In this document: piece by piece, positions 47,817-57,044 of the stretch
Numbering within the stretch: position 1 is the first letter of the stretch
Layout: each line of letters starts with the position of its first letter
Source of the DNA: Faecalitalea cylindroides ATCC 27803
Lineage (GTDB): Bacteria; Bacillota_I; Bacilli_A; Erysipelotrichales; Erysipelotrichaceae
Assembly (NCBI RefSeq): GCF_000469305.1
Contig: NZ_KI270992.1
Coordinates: 1-64,000, forward strand
Direction: 5' to 3'
DNA length: 64,000 nucleotides
Notes under the pieces: model-generated
The model's database searches: none
Told to the model about the DNA's origin: nothing
The model's input: the letters and a program-made list of their open reading frames with translations, nothing else
Made by a program: the position numbers and the translations under genes

Positions 47817-47840
47817 GAATATGTTCTTAGCTCTATTTTT
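47809..47840 (+). terminator. Terminator after the ECF S-component gene
   Basis: AGAGTTAAGAA and TTCTTAGCTCT arms with one G.U pair, then ATTTTT; covers the stop codon. Confidence 0.75.
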
Positions 47841-47842
47841 AT

Positions 47843-47872
47843 ATGAAGAAATCCTTTATGAAGAAATCCTTT
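47843..47872. repeat. 15-bp tandem repeat
   Basis: ATGAAGAAATCCTTT occurs twice in direct succession in the gap before the DUF1934 gene. Confidence 0.9.
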
Positions 47873-47891
47873 AAAAACAAGGTTTTTGCTA

Positions 47892-47919
47892 TTGAAAAAA
47901 ATCAAATGTATGATATTAT
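47892..47919 (+). promoter_or_regulatory. Promoter of the DUF1934-argS operon
   Basis: TTGAAA (47892-47897), 16-bp spacer, TATTAT (47914-47919). The ATG lies only 9 bp beyond, so the leader would be nearly absent. Confidence 0.55.
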
Positions 47920-47928
47920 GCATGAGCT

Positions 47929-48315
47929 ATGAAAACAAAAATTCAGCTGATCGATAAGATCTCAAATCAAGTCATTTATGAAGGCAAGGCATTGATTGAA
48001 TCCAATCTATCAAAAGAAAAATTAGTTTTTCAAGATGAAGAGAGAACATATGTTTGGAAAGTCTTTGAAAAAGGATTGATCATCGAGACAATTTCCGAAG
48101 CCAATGTTCATTTAACTCTGCGGCAGGATCATAGTACCCAAGGGCATATTCGTACGGACTTTGGACAAATAGACTTGCAATGTAGAACAACTCTATATAA
48201 AATAGATAAAAATTATGTAGAAGTTGTTTATGAACTGCTCCAGGGAAAAGACAGTCAAAATTTTCATTTTATACTCTATAAGATGAATGAGGAGGAATTA
48301 CATGAAATCCATTGA
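47929..48315 (+). CDS. DUF1934 (YwiB-like) protein
   Basis: A 128-aa beta-barrel-type protein of unknown function found before argS in many Firmicutes, as ywiB in Bacillus. Hydrophilic, with no signal peptide. HLTLRQDHSTQGHIRTDFG matches the family core. No good ribosome site precedes the ATG. It overlaps argS by 14 bp if that start is correct. Confidence 0.8.
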   Translation: MKTKIQLIDKISNQVIYEGKALIESNLSKEKLVFQDEERTYVWKVFEKGLIIETISEANVHLTLRQDHSTQGHIRTDFGQIDLQCRTTLYKIDKNYVEVVYELLQGKDSQNFHFILYKMNEEELHEIH

Positions 48316-49936
48316 TATAGAATTGAAGCAGGCAATAAAAGAAGCGGTAAAGAAAGCATTTGATATTGAACTAGAAGAAAACAATATTGTTATCGAAACA
48401 CCTAAGGTAAAAGATCATGGCGATTTTTCTACCAATGTCGCAATGCAGTTAACACGACAGTTGAGACAGAATCCAAGAATGATTGCGGAAAAGATCGTAG
48501 CCAATATTGAAAGCGAAAATGTAGAAAAAATGGATATTGCCGGACCAGGATTTATCAACTTTATTCTTTCAAAAGGACGTTTTACAAAAGTAATCGAAGA
48601 AGTTTTAAGTAAACGTGAGAATTTTGGTCAACAACCTTCAAATGGTATTAAGGTCAATCTAGAATATGTAAGTGCCAACCCAACAGGTTCGCTCCATCTA
48701 GGTCATGCACGTGGAGCTGCATGGGGAGATAGCTGTGCAAGGATCATGAAAAAAGCAGGATATGATGTGACTCGTGAATACTATGTAAATGATGCGGGAA
48801 ATCAGATCACTAATCTTGCATTATCATTAAATGCTCGTTATCGTCAGGCACACGGTATTGAAACTGAAATAGGCCAGGATGGTTATTTAGGTGAAGATGT
48901 TAAACAAAAGGCTGAACAGCTTGCCAAAGATTATCCTGAAAAATATTTAGAACCAACTGAAGAAAACTTAAAATTCTTTAGAAAAGAAGGAATTAAATTC
49001 GAATTAGATAAGATCAAGGCCGATCTTGATAATTATCGTGTTCATTTTGATGTATGGTCAAGTGAACAAACGATTCGTGATTCAGGAGATGTAGACAGAG
49101 CCTTAAAAGTACTTGATGAAAAAGGCTATACTTATGAATCTGAAGGAGCGCTTTGGTTCAAGACAACTGAATTAGGCGATGATAAAGACCGTGTATTAAG
49201 AAAAACAGATGGATCTTATACATATTTAGTTCCAGATATCGCATATCATAATGATAAATATAAACGTGGATATGATTTACTGGTAGATTTTCTAGGAGCT
49301 GATCATCATGGATATATTCCTAGATTAAAGGCTAGTATGCAGGCTTTAGGGAATGATCCAGACAAACTAAATGTAGATATCATTCAGATGGTTCGTTTAG
49401 TTAGTGATGGAAAAGAAGTGAAGATGTCTAAACGTTTAGGAAATGCCACAACGATCAATGAATTATGCGACAGTGTAGGAGTCGATGCGGCGAGATATTT
49501 CTTTGTACAAAGAGCATTGGATTCACATCTGGATTTTGATATAGAGTTGGCAAAGCGTCAATCAAATGATAATCCGGTATATTATGCACAATATGCTCAC
49601 GCTCGTATGTGTTCAATTCAGAAACAGGCAAAGGATATAGAACTGGCGGATTCTTTTGAAGATCTAACAGATGAAAAAGAAATTGAATTGATGAAGACAC
49701 TTCAGGAATTCAATAAAGTTATTATCGAGAGTGCAAAAACAAGACAAGTTCATAAAGTTTGTCATTATATTCAAACTTTAGCTTCTAAATTCCATAGTTT
49801 CTATAATGCATGTAAAGTAATTGATAGAGACAATATGAAACTAAGTTCACAAAGATTAGCGCTTGTAAAGGCAACACAGATCGTGTTGGCAAATGCTTTA
49901 GAAACAGTTGGTGTTGAAGCTGTAGAATCAATGTAG
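48302..49936 (+). CDS. argS: Arginyl-tRNA synthetase
   Basis: Class I synthetase. The 544-aa protein has the Arg additional domain 1, the HIGH-like HLGHARGAAWGD after NPTGSLH, KMSK in KEVKMSKRLGN and the C-terminal anticodon-binding DALR domain with NPVYYAQYAHAR. I place the start at 48302, where AGGAGG lies 7 nt upstream. Confidence 0.97.
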   Translation: MKSIDIELKQAIKEAVKKAFDIELEENNIVIETPKVKDHGDFSTNVAMQLTRQLRQNPRMIAEKIVANIESENVEKMDIAGPGFINFILSKGRFTKVIEEVLSKRENFGQQPSNGIKVNLEYVSANPTGSLHLGHARGAAWGDSCARIMKKAGYDVTREYYVNDAGNQITNLALSLNARYRQAHGIETEIGQDGYLGEDVKQKAEQLAKDYPEKYLEPTEENLKFFRKEGIKFELDKIKADLDNYRVHFDVWSSEQTIRDSGDVDRALKVLDEKGYTYESEGALWFKTTELGDDKDRVLRKTDGSYTYLVPDIAYHNDKYKRGYDLLVDFLGADHHGYIPRLKASMQALGNDPDKLNVDIIQMVRLVSDGKEVKMSKRLGNATTINELCDSVGVDAARYFFVQRALDSHLDFDIELAKRQSNDNPVYYAQYAHARMCSIQKQAKDIELADSFEDLTDEKEIELMKTLQEFNKVIIESAKTRQVHKVCHYIQTLASKFHSFYNACKVIDRDNMKLSSQRLALVKATQIVLANALETVGVEAVESM

Positions 49937-49956
49937 TTGTAAGGAGTTTATGTATT

Positions 49957-50298
49957 ATGAAACAATCAATGACTGATGTAGCATATGAAGTAATGAATGA
50001 TTATGAAAATGGTGTTCCTTTTATTGAATTATGGAATACTGTAAGTGCAAAGTTGGGATTGAGTGTAAGTCAAAAAGAAGATAATATTGCACAGTTTTAT
50101 ACAGATCTTTCAATGGATGGGCGATTCTTGAATCTTCCTCAAAATGTATGGGATCTAAGAAGTCGTCATACATATTCAGAAAGCGTACTTGATACAGATT
50201 CAATCGCAATTGATGAGGATTCCGATGATGAAGATATGGAGTTTTCTGATCTAGCTGAAGATGATAGTGAAGAAAACAATGATGATCAAGATGAGTAA
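49957..50298 (+). CDS. rpoE: RNA polymerase delta subunit RpoE
   Basis: Delta raises transcription specificity and recycling of RNA polymerase. The 113-aa protein has the HARE-HTH domain (about 1-75, LNLPQNVWDLRSRH) and a short acidic tail of about 33 residues rich in D and E. The tail is shorter than that in Bacillus. Next to argS here; in Bacillus it is next to pyrG. Confidence 0.9.
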   Translation: MKQSMTDVAYEVMNDYENGVPFIELWNTVSAKLGLSVSQKEDNIAQFYTDLSMDGRFLNLPQNVWDLRSRHTYSESVLDTDSIAIDEDSDDEDMEFSDLAEDDSEENNDDQDE

Positions 50299-50364
50299 AT
50301 AATTATGCATTGTCATTCTTTTGTCACTTTTCCTTTCTAATATAGTAGTTAGAAAGGAGGAAGA

Positions 50365-50391
50365 ATGCGTTTTGTGTCCGCTACAAAATAG
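50365..50391 (+). CDS. Eight-residue leader-type ORF in a terminator hairpin
   Basis: AAAGGAGG (50354-50361) leads at good spacing to ATG 50365 and a short frame, MRFVSATK, stop. Its last codons form the left arm of a strong terminator and the stop is in the right arm. It may be a leader peptide acting on the teichoic-acid genes downstream, or simply chance. Confidence 0.4.
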   Translation: MRFVSATK

Positions 50392-50401
50392 CGGACTTTT
50401 T
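50376..50401 (+). terminator. Terminator upstream of the teichoic-acid export genes
   Basis: GTCCGCTA and TAGCGGAC arms with a CAAAA loop, then TTTTT. Confidence 0.85.
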
Positions 50402-50462
50402 CATATATAGGATATTTGTATAAAACAAAAATGTAGATATAATATATGAAATCTCATTTATG

Positions 50463-50468
50463 GTATAA
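50463..50468 (+). promoter_or_regulatory. Extended -10 promoter of the teichoic-acid export operon
   Basis: TGGTATAAT with TATAAT at 50463-50468; a second TATAAT is at about 50438-50443. Confidence 0.5.
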
Positions 50469-50490
50469 TGATGGCACAAAAGGAGATAGT

Positions 50491-51321
50491 ATGTTTAAAA
50501 GTGTTCAATATGTAATAAAGGAAAACTTTTCAAATTTATATCGTATTTACTGTATTGCGAAATATGAATTATTAGCTGATATGCGCGATTCCAAATTCGG
50601 TATTTTCTGGAATTTTGCTTCGCCAGCTATTCAAGTTTTTACGTATTGGTTGATCTTTGGTGTGGCTTGGAATCGAAAACCAATAGAAGTCAATGGAATC
50701 GTTGTAAGTTATCTGCCATGGTTGATCGTTGGGTATTCAGCATGGTGGTTCATTCAGCCATGTATTCAAAATGGGTGCACGGCAATCTTTTCAAAGATCA
50801 ATGTCATCACAAAAATGAAGTTTCCCGTATCAGTTTTACCGGCCACAGTTTGTGCTAAAGAAATGTTTAATCATGGTTGTATGTTGATTATCGCGTTTAT
50901 TACTTTATTATTGTGTGGATATTTTCCTAATATTCATTGGCTAGGAATCATTTATTATGCATTCTGTGCTTTCATGTTTGCGGAAGCTGTTTCTTTGATC
51001 CTTTCTGTTTTGACGATGTTATATCGTGATATTAGAAAATTAGTAAAATCATTGATTCGTATGTTTATGTATTTTTCACCTGTTATTTGGGAATGCCATT
51101 TTGCCAGCCATGTACCATTTCATAATATTTTGAATACGATCATGAAATTAAATCCAGCCTACTATATTATTTCTGGATATCGTGATTCTATTTTTTATGG
51201 AAAGACTTTTTTAGATCACCCAGCCTTAACTTTATATTTTTGGGGTGTTGTTCTTATTCTTTTTGTGATTGGTTGTATGTTGATGTATAAATTTAAAAAG
51301 AAATTTATTGATTTGATATAG
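50491..51321 (+). CDS. TagG-like ABC-2 permease for teichoic acid export
   Basis: A 276-aa polytopic protein of the ABC-2 export permease type with about six helices. It precedes an ATPase gene of the TagH type and glycerophosphate polymer genes, which suggests export of the wall polymer across the membrane. Start at 50491 has AAAGGAGA 8 nt upstream. The family also includes O-antigen and capsule exporters; teichoic acid is inferred from neighbours. Confidence 0.85.
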   Translation: MFKSVQYVIKENFSNLYRIYCIAKYELLADMRDSKFGIFWNFASPAIQVFTYWLIFGVAWNRKPIEVNGIVVSYLPWLIVGYSAWWFIQPCIQNGCTAIFSKINVITKMKFPVSVLPATVCAKEMFNHGCMLIIAFITLLLCGYFPNIHWLGIIYYAFCAFMFAEAVSLILSVLTMLYRDIRKLVKSLIRMFMYFSPVIWECHFASHVPFHNILNTIMKLNPAYYIISGYRDSIFYGKTFLDHPALTLYFWGVVLILFVIGCMLMYKFKKKFIDLI

Positions 51322-51332
51322 AGGATACATAT

Positions 51333-52145
51333 ATGAAAGATTATGCGGTAAAAGTAGAAAATATATCTAAGATATACGAATTAAAAAATAAGAACAATCA
51401 GTATAAAAAGGATAAAAAACGATTTTATGCTTTAAAAGATGTATCGTTTGAAATTCAAAAAGGCGATGTTGTTGGTATTTTAGGAACCAATGGTTCTGGG
51501 AAATCCACCTTATCTTTGGTATTGGCAGGGATTTCAGATATAGATAGTGGAAGTGTTCACGTAAATGGAGAGCAGGCTTTGATTTCCATCAATACGGGAT
51601 TAAATCAACAATTAACAGGTTTGGAAAACATTCGTGTAAAAGGCGCTTTGATGGGTTTAAAGAAAAAAAGAATTGATGAGATCATTGATGATGTAGTCAA
51701 TTTTGCTGAACTCGGTGATTTTTTATATCAACCTGTCAAAAAGTATTCCAGTGGTATGAAATCTAGATTGGGATTTTCAATATCTCTGGCATTAAATCCA
51801 GATATCTTTATCGTTGATGAGGCTTTATCTGTTGGGGACAAGGGGTTTGCGAAAAAATGCATGGATCGAATGATGCAGCTAAGAGATGATGAAGGAAAAA
51901 CGATTTTTTTCGTATCGCATTCTTTGTCACAAGTGAAAAATTTCTGTAAGACCGGAATGTGGATTGAAGGCGGCGTTCTTCAAGAAGTTGGTGACATCAA
52001 TCAAGTGTGTGAACATTATTCAGAGTATGTAGAACAATTAAACGCATTAAAAGGCAAGGAAAAACAAAAAGTTCTTGATGAAAAATTTGCGAAAAGATTG
52101 TTGCCACCACAGAAAAAACGTAAGCTTTTTTCCTTGTTTAATTAG
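51333..52145 (+). CDS. TagH-like ABC transporter ATPase
   Basis: A 270-aa ATPase pairing with the preceding permease. It shows Walker A GTNGSGKSTLS, signature YSSGMKSRLGFS, Walker B PDIFIVDEALSVGD and switch His in FVSHSL. The C-terminus after about 235 is basic and lacks the long SH3-like extension of Bacillus TagH. The start has AGAGGA upstream and the gene is followed by a terminator. Confidence 0.88.
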   Translation: MKDYAVKVENISKIYELKNKNNQYKKDKKRFYALKDVSFEIQKGDVVGILGTNGSGKSTLSLVLAGISDIDSGSVHVNGEQALISINTGLNQQLTGLENIRVKGALMGLKKKRIDEIIDDVVNFAELGDFLYQPVKKYSSGMKSRLGFSISLALNPDIFIVDEALSVGDKGFAKKCMDRMMQLRDDEGKTIFFVSHSLSQVKNFCKTGMWIEGGVLQEVGDINQVCEHYSEYVEQLNALKGKEKQKVLDEKFAKRLLPPQKKRKLFSLFN

Positions 52146-52170
52146 AAGATTGATACGATCTTCTTTTTCT
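52144..52170 (+). terminator. Terminator after the TagH-like gene
   Basis: AGAAGAT and ATCTTCT arms (52144-52164), then TTTTT. Confidence 0.75.
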
Positions 52171-52193
52171 TTATGACATGAAATCTTGAAGAA

Positions 52194-52222
52194 TTGTAAA
52201 AAAAGAAGAAATATACTAAAAT
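52194..52222 (+). promoter_or_regulatory. Promoter of tagD and the polymerase genes
   Basis: TTGTAA (52194-52199), 17-bp spacer, TAAAAT (52217-52222). Confidence 0.65.
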
Positions 52223-52256
52223 CTACATAGTGTACATGTATGAAAGGATGAATATC

Positions 52257-52646
52257 ATGAAAACAGTTATTACTTATGGAACATTTGATCTTTTTCATAT
52301 TGGTCATTTAAATATTTTAAAAAGGGCAAAAGAGTTAGGTGATTATTTGATCGTTGCGGTAAGTAGTGATGAATTTAATCTTCAAAAAGGGAAAGTTTGC
52401 CAGATCAAGGATACAGATCGTATGCAGATCGTTGAGGCAATTCGCTATGTTGATAAAGTGATTCCAGAAACAAGTTGGGATCAAAAGATAGAAGATGTTA
52501 AAAAATATAATGTTGATGTTTTTGTCATGGGAGATGACTGGAAAGGAAAATTTGATTTTTTAAAGGAATACTGCGAAGTTGTGTATTTGCCAAGAACACA
52601 GGGTATTTCTACAACTCAGTTGAAAGAAGAATTAAAAGATAAGTAA
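52257..52646 (+). CDS. tagD: Glycerol-3-phosphate cytidylyltransferase TagD
   Basis: Makes CDP-glycerol from CTP and sn-glycerol 3-phosphate, the donor used by the following polymerases. The 129-aa length equals that of B. subtilis TagD. It has the CTP-transferase motif TYGTFDLFHIGHLNILKRAK with HxGH and a C-terminal RTQGISTTQLK matching the RYxxG-ISTT region. Start at 52257 has GAAAGGA. Confidence 0.95.
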   Translation: MKTVITYGTFDLFHIGHLNILKRAKELGDYLIVAVSSDEFNLQKGKVCQIKDTDRMQIVEAIRYVDKVIPETSWDQKIEDVKKYNVDVFVMGDDWKGKFDFLKEYCEVVYLPRTQGISTTQLKEELKDK

Positions 52647-52658
52647 GAGGGAATAAAT

Positions 52659-55600
52659 ATGTTGAAAAGAGTTATCACAAAAGTCAAAGGAGTGCAAAAT
52701 ACATACCTGAAATACCGAAAAACAGATATTGATCCAAATGGCTTTTTACTTGAAGCAGGGCAGGGGAAAAATATCAATGGGAATATGTTTGCGATTGCCA
52801 GGGAACTTTGTACAAATCCTGCGTGGAAAAAGTTCAAGGTTTACTGGGTCGTAACAGAAGATACATTACAGTCTGCCAAAGATAGGTTTTCCTTTTATAG
52901 CTACAATGTAGAATTTGTAGTTCGCTTAAGTGATGAGTATGCAAAACTTTTGGCAACATGTAAATATTTATTGACGGATAACTCATTTCCTCCTTTTTTT
53001 ATAAAAAGAAATAATCAGATTTATTTAAATACTTGGCATGGAACACCATTAAAAACTTTGGGTAAAAGCGATATAAAGAATGCCAAATCACTTGCGAATA
53101 TTCAGAAAAACTACTTAATGGCAGATTATGCTTTATTTCCAAATCTATTAACAAGAAATGTCTTTATGAAAGATTACATGTTAGAAAGTCTTTATAGAGG
53201 CAATATTTTAATGTGTGATTATCCTCGCAACAGTGTATTTTTAGATCTTGATTTTCAAGAAGAATTACGTCAAAAGTTAGGCTTGATGGATAAACAGTTG
53301 ATTGCCTATATGCCTACATGGCGAGGAAGTGATCGAACAGCTGATGCGATCGTTCAAAAAAAGATATTGGAAAAATATTTTGAAGAAATCGATAAAAAAT
53401 TAGAAGATGATCAAATATTCTATGTAAATCTTCATTTCCTTGTAGGAAATACAATGGATTATTCAAAATACAAACATATCAAACCATTTCCTAAGGAATA
53501 TGAAACATATGATTTCTTAAGTATCTGTGATATTCTTGTCACAGATTATTCAAGTGTCTTTTTTGATTTTGCGATTACGAAAAAGAAGATCATCTTATTT
53601 ACGTATGACTTAAATGAGTATATGGAAGAAAGGGGAACCTATTTTTCTATTGAAGAACTTCCTTTTCCAATCGTGGAGACAGTTGTTAAATTGATAAATG
53701 AAATAAACTATCCAAGAGATATTTTGATGGAGCAGTTCTTAAATGAATTTTGTCGTTATAGAGATTTATTTATTCCTGAAAAAATTGTGGATCTTTTGGT
53801 GCATGGAGAGAAGAAAAATCTTATTTTGGAAAAGAATGAAAAGCAGGATCTTGTTTTAGTTTATGTAGGGGCATTAAAAGGGGATGCATTAAATCAATAT
53901 CTTTTAAATGAGATTGATAAAGTGGTAGATCAATACCCAGATAAGAAGGTTATTGTTTGTTTTAGAGGAGCTGTGAATGATAAAAGAATTGAATTTTTAT
54001 CACAATTAAATGAAAAAGTCGATTATTTAGCTTTAGTTAAAAAATACAATTTCAGCCTTTATCAAGTTGTTAAGGCTCGCCTAAGCTTGTCTTTTACTTT
54101 TTTTGACAAATTATTCAATAGGGGTCTACGAAAAATTATCAATCAGGAAAGAAATCGTTTCTTTTATTCCATTAAGCCTGGTTTAGTCATTAACATGTCG
54201 GGGAAGGCTCAATATATAAATTTGATGTTAGAAACATTCAAATGTCCTAAAGCAGCATATATCTTACCAAAGCCATTTGCAGGAACGATGATTTCAACAA
54301 AAATCTATAAAAAGATGTGTGCAGATGCATCAAAAAAGTATGATCAAGTAATTGATCTTTATGATAAAGATGTAAAAGCGTATTGGAACGATAAGAAAGA
54401 AACATATTATAATGCAAGTTTTCAATTAGCCAATATCGTTCATCGTTTCCATAATACATCCAATAGCATGAATGTCTGGGCTGTTGCCGTAATGAGAAAT
54501 GCATATGAATTTGATTTAGGTAAGATTCATTGTCAGATCAATGAAAAGAATTATCCTTGCCATATCAATAAATTGTTTTCTTTAAATCAATATGTATCAA
54601 TCGTTACATATAAAGTAGAGATTCCTACAAGCGATATTATGGAATTTGAAATTCAGAACAAATTAAAATTTGTATATCAAGATGAAAATGGATATGGATT
54701 TGAAAAAGGATGTCTTTATAGTGCTTTGGCTAGAAGAAAAGGCAAGAATAAACAAGGACCTATCAAGATTTTTGAAAAGAACAATACATCGGCTTATTTT
54801 CGTCAGTCAAAAAACAATATTTTGTATTTGACAGTTCGAAAAAAGAATTTAACAGACAAAACAATTGAACAAATCAAACTAGATCTTGCCTATTATTTAT
54901 CAAAAATCATGCCAAAGAAAAAGATTGTATTATTGTATGAAAAAGAAAGCAGTCGTTATGAAGAAAGTGCGAGTGTTTTATATGAGAAATTGATTGATGA
55001 TGGATATAAGGATGCGTATTTTATCTTAGATAAAAATTATTCACATTTTCATGAAATTGCCAATAAGTATCGTACAAATATCTTATATAAAGGATCTTTT
55101 AAACATTACTTATATTTCTTTATGTCGAAGACATTTTTGGGCTCAGAGGCTTTGGTTCATGCGATTGATCTAAGAATCTCTAATAAACATGCGCTAAATA
55201 AGATCAATGACAAGTCTTTGAATTATGTCTTTTTGCAGCATGGTGTTATGTACATGGTTTCATTAGATTCTGAATCTAGAAGTTTCTTTAAACCAATGAA
55301 AACAGAAGGAAAATATCGTGTCGTTACTTCATCTGTAGAAGAAGCTAGGCATTTTATTGAATTAGGCGGATATGATCCGGAAACGATTTATGTCTGCGGT
55401 CTGCCTAAATTTGATAGAAATACTTTGAATGAAGATGCGGATAAGATCGTGGTCATGCCTACATGGAGACCTTGGGAATATAATGAAGCTCGTTATGATT
55501 TTACTCAAACGAAGTATTATCAGATGCTGGTAAGAATTGTTGATGCAATTCCAGAAAAATTTAAAGATAAATTGATCGTATTGCCACATCCGCTTTTCTT

Positions 55601-55997
55601 TGATGCGATCAAGGATACAGAATTTGAATTGAAACAATATCTTAATGTAACGGATAAATACGATGAAATTTTAAAGGATACGCGTATTTTGATCACAGAC
55701 TATTCTTCCATTGCCTATGATGCCTTCTATCGCGGCTGTAATGTAATTTTCTATTGGGAAGAAAAAGATGAATGTATGGCAAATTATGGCCCAACGACAA
55801 AATTGATGTTGAATAAAGAAAATGTTTATGGGGATATCTGTATGAATCCTTATCAATTAAGCAAGGCAATTGATATTAACTATTTCCATGGTCAAGATGA
55901 AGTTTATCAGAAACGATATTCAAAACTGGTTGATTTCCATGATGGCAAGAATACAGAACGTTTGATTACGTTATTGAGAAAGGATGAAATCATCTAA
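52659..55997 (+). CDS. Double-domain CDP-glycerol glycerophosphotransferase
   Basis: A 1112-aa protein with two TagB/TagF-type domains. The first (about 1-375) has NTWHGTPLKTLG and VTDYSSVFFDFAI; the second (about 735-1112) has VFLQHGVMYMV and ITDYSSIAYDAFYRG. Both include the family His near the start and the TDYSS end. A middle region (about 390-730) of unrecognised character joins them. Normal TagB and TagF are 380-750 aa. It presumably primes and extends polyglycerophosphate in one chain; that is inference. Confidence 0.85.
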   Translation: MLKRVITKVKGVQNTYLKYRKTDIDPNGFLLEAGQGKNINGNMFAIARELCTNPAWKKFKVYWVVTEDTLQSAKDRFSFYSYNVEFVVRLSDEYAKLLATCKYLLTDNSFPPFFIKRNNQIYLNTWHGTPLKTLGKSDIKNAKSLANIQKNYLMADYALFPNLLTRNVFMKDYMLESLYRGNILMCDYPRNSVFLDLDFQEELRQKLGLMDKQLIAYMPTWRGSDRTADAIVQKKILEKYFEEIDKKLEDDQIFYVNLHFLVGNTMDYSKYKHIKPFPKEYETYDFLSICDILVTDYSSVFFDFAITKKKIILFTYDLNEYMEERGTYFSIEELPFPIVETVVKLINEINYPRDILMEQFLNEFCRYRDLFIPEKIVDLLVHGEKKNLILEKNEKQDLVLVYVGALKGDALNQYLLNEIDKVVDQYPDKKVIVCFRGAVNDKRIEFLSQLNEKVDYLALVKKYNFSLYQVVKARLSLSFTFFDKLFNRGLRKIINQERNRFFYSIKPGLVINMSGKAQYINLMLETFKCPKAAYILPKPFAGTMISTKIYKKMCADASKKYDQVIDLYDKDVKAYWNDKKETYYNASFQLANIVHRFHNTSNSMNVWAVAVMRNAYEFDLGKIHCQINEKNYPCHINKLFSLNQYVSIVTYKVEIPTSDIMEFEIQNKLKFVYQDENGYGFEKGCLYSALARRKGKNKQGPIKIFEKNNTSAYFRQSKNNILYLTVRKKNLTDKTIEQIKLDLAYYLSKIMPKKKIVLLYEKESSRYEESASVLYEKLIDDGYKDAYFILDKNYSHFHEIANKYRTNILYKGSFKHYLYFFMSKTFLGSEALVHAIDLRISNKHALNKINDKSLNYVFLQHGVMYMVSLDSESRSFFKPMKTEGKYRVVTSSVEEARHFIELGGYDPETIYVCGLPKFDRNTLNEDADKIVVMPTWRPWEYNEARYDFTQTKYYQMLVRIVDAIPEKFKDKLIVLPHPLFFDAIKDTEFELKQYLNVTDKYDEILKDTRILITDYSSIAYDAFYRGCNVIFYWEEKDECMANYGPTTKLMLNKENVYGDICMNPYQLSKAIDINYFHGQDEVYQKRYSKLVDFHDGKNTERLITLLRKDEII

Positions 55998-57043
55998 TGA
56001 CGCTTATTCTTTTAATCTTTTTCTGTTTATGTATTACCGGAGTAAGAGTTGATTTTTTCAATCGAGATTATATAAGTCGTGACACAACGATTCAGATCAA
56101 TGGGATATTTGTTTTTTTAGTTTTTTTAAGTCATTTCGCAGGATATTTGGATCATGAATATCCATTGAATTTCATCTATATGAATGTTCGTGGTTTCTTT
56201 GGTCAGCTGGTCGTGACAACATTTTTATTCTATTCCGGTTATGGCATCCTAACTTCAATCAACCGAAAAAAAGAGGCGTACATTAGAACGATTCCCGTCA
56301 AAGTATTAGAACTGATCTTTGATTTTTCGGTTGCGATTGTTTTATTTTTACTTGTTCAATCTTTCTTTGGACGTTTTTTTGATCCGATCGAAATCATATT
56401 ATCTTGTGTAGGATGGATTAGTGTGGGAAACAGCAACTGGTACTTATTTGATATCCTTTTATTGTATATGATCACATATGTTTCATTTACGATTTCTAAA
56501 GATAGAAAAATGTCATTAAGTCTAGTCTTGATTTTTTCTTTAATATCAATGGTATTGCTGGCCCAGTATCAGACTGGGACTAGATGGTACAATACTTTTC
56601 TTTGTTTCTGGCTTGGTATGGTGTATGCTCAAATCAAACCAAAATATGAAAAAATGGTTCAGAAAGATAAGAAAAAATATTATTGGGCCTTAGCTGTTTT
56701 GGTAATTATATTTTTAATATCAATTCTATTGCGAAATGCGATGTTGTTTTATATAATTCACGCTCTAGTATTTACTTTATTGATCAATCATCTGTCTATG
56801 ATCGTTCACATTGATAATCCTGTGCTAAAATGGTTAGGAAGTCATATTTTTAGTATATATATTCTTCAAAGGATTCCAATGATCATAGGGGACCATTTAG
56901 AGTTTATAGATGAACATATGATAGTATATTTTATATTTAGTTTGGTTATGACAGGAATTATGGCAGAAGTGTTTGATCGTTTTGTTCATATGATATCAAA
57001 AAAGATATTTGTTCCAATCAAAATGATGGTAAAAGAGGGTTGA
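55997..57043 (+). CDS. Acyltransferase-3 family membrane protein
   Basis: A 348-aa protein with about ten helices resembling acyltransferase 3 (OafA/NolL-like) proteins. FVFLVFLSHFAGYLD contains the family His after a hydrophobic helix. It begins directly at the end of the large transferase (1-bp overlap). Its position suggests that it acetylates or otherwise acylates the teichoic-acid polymer, but no substrate evidence is in the sequence. Confidence 0.75.
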   Translation: MTLILLIFFCLCITGVRVDFFNRDYISRDTTIQINGIFVFLVFLSHFAGYLDHEYPLNFIYMNVRGFFGQLVVTTFLFYSGYGILTSINRKKEAYIRTIPVKVLELIFDFSVAIVLFLLVQSFFGRFFDPIEIILSCVGWISVGNSNWYLFDILLLYMITYVSFTISKDRKMSLSLVLIFSLISMVLLAQYQTGTRWYNTFLCFWLGMVYAQIKPKYEKMVQKDKKKYYWALAVLVIIFLISILLRNAMLFYIIHALVFTLLINHLSMIVHIDNPVLKWLGSHIFSIYILQRIPMIIGDHLEFIDEHMIVYFIFSLVMTGIMAEVFDRFVHMISKKIFVPIKMMVKEG

Positions 57044-57044
57044 T

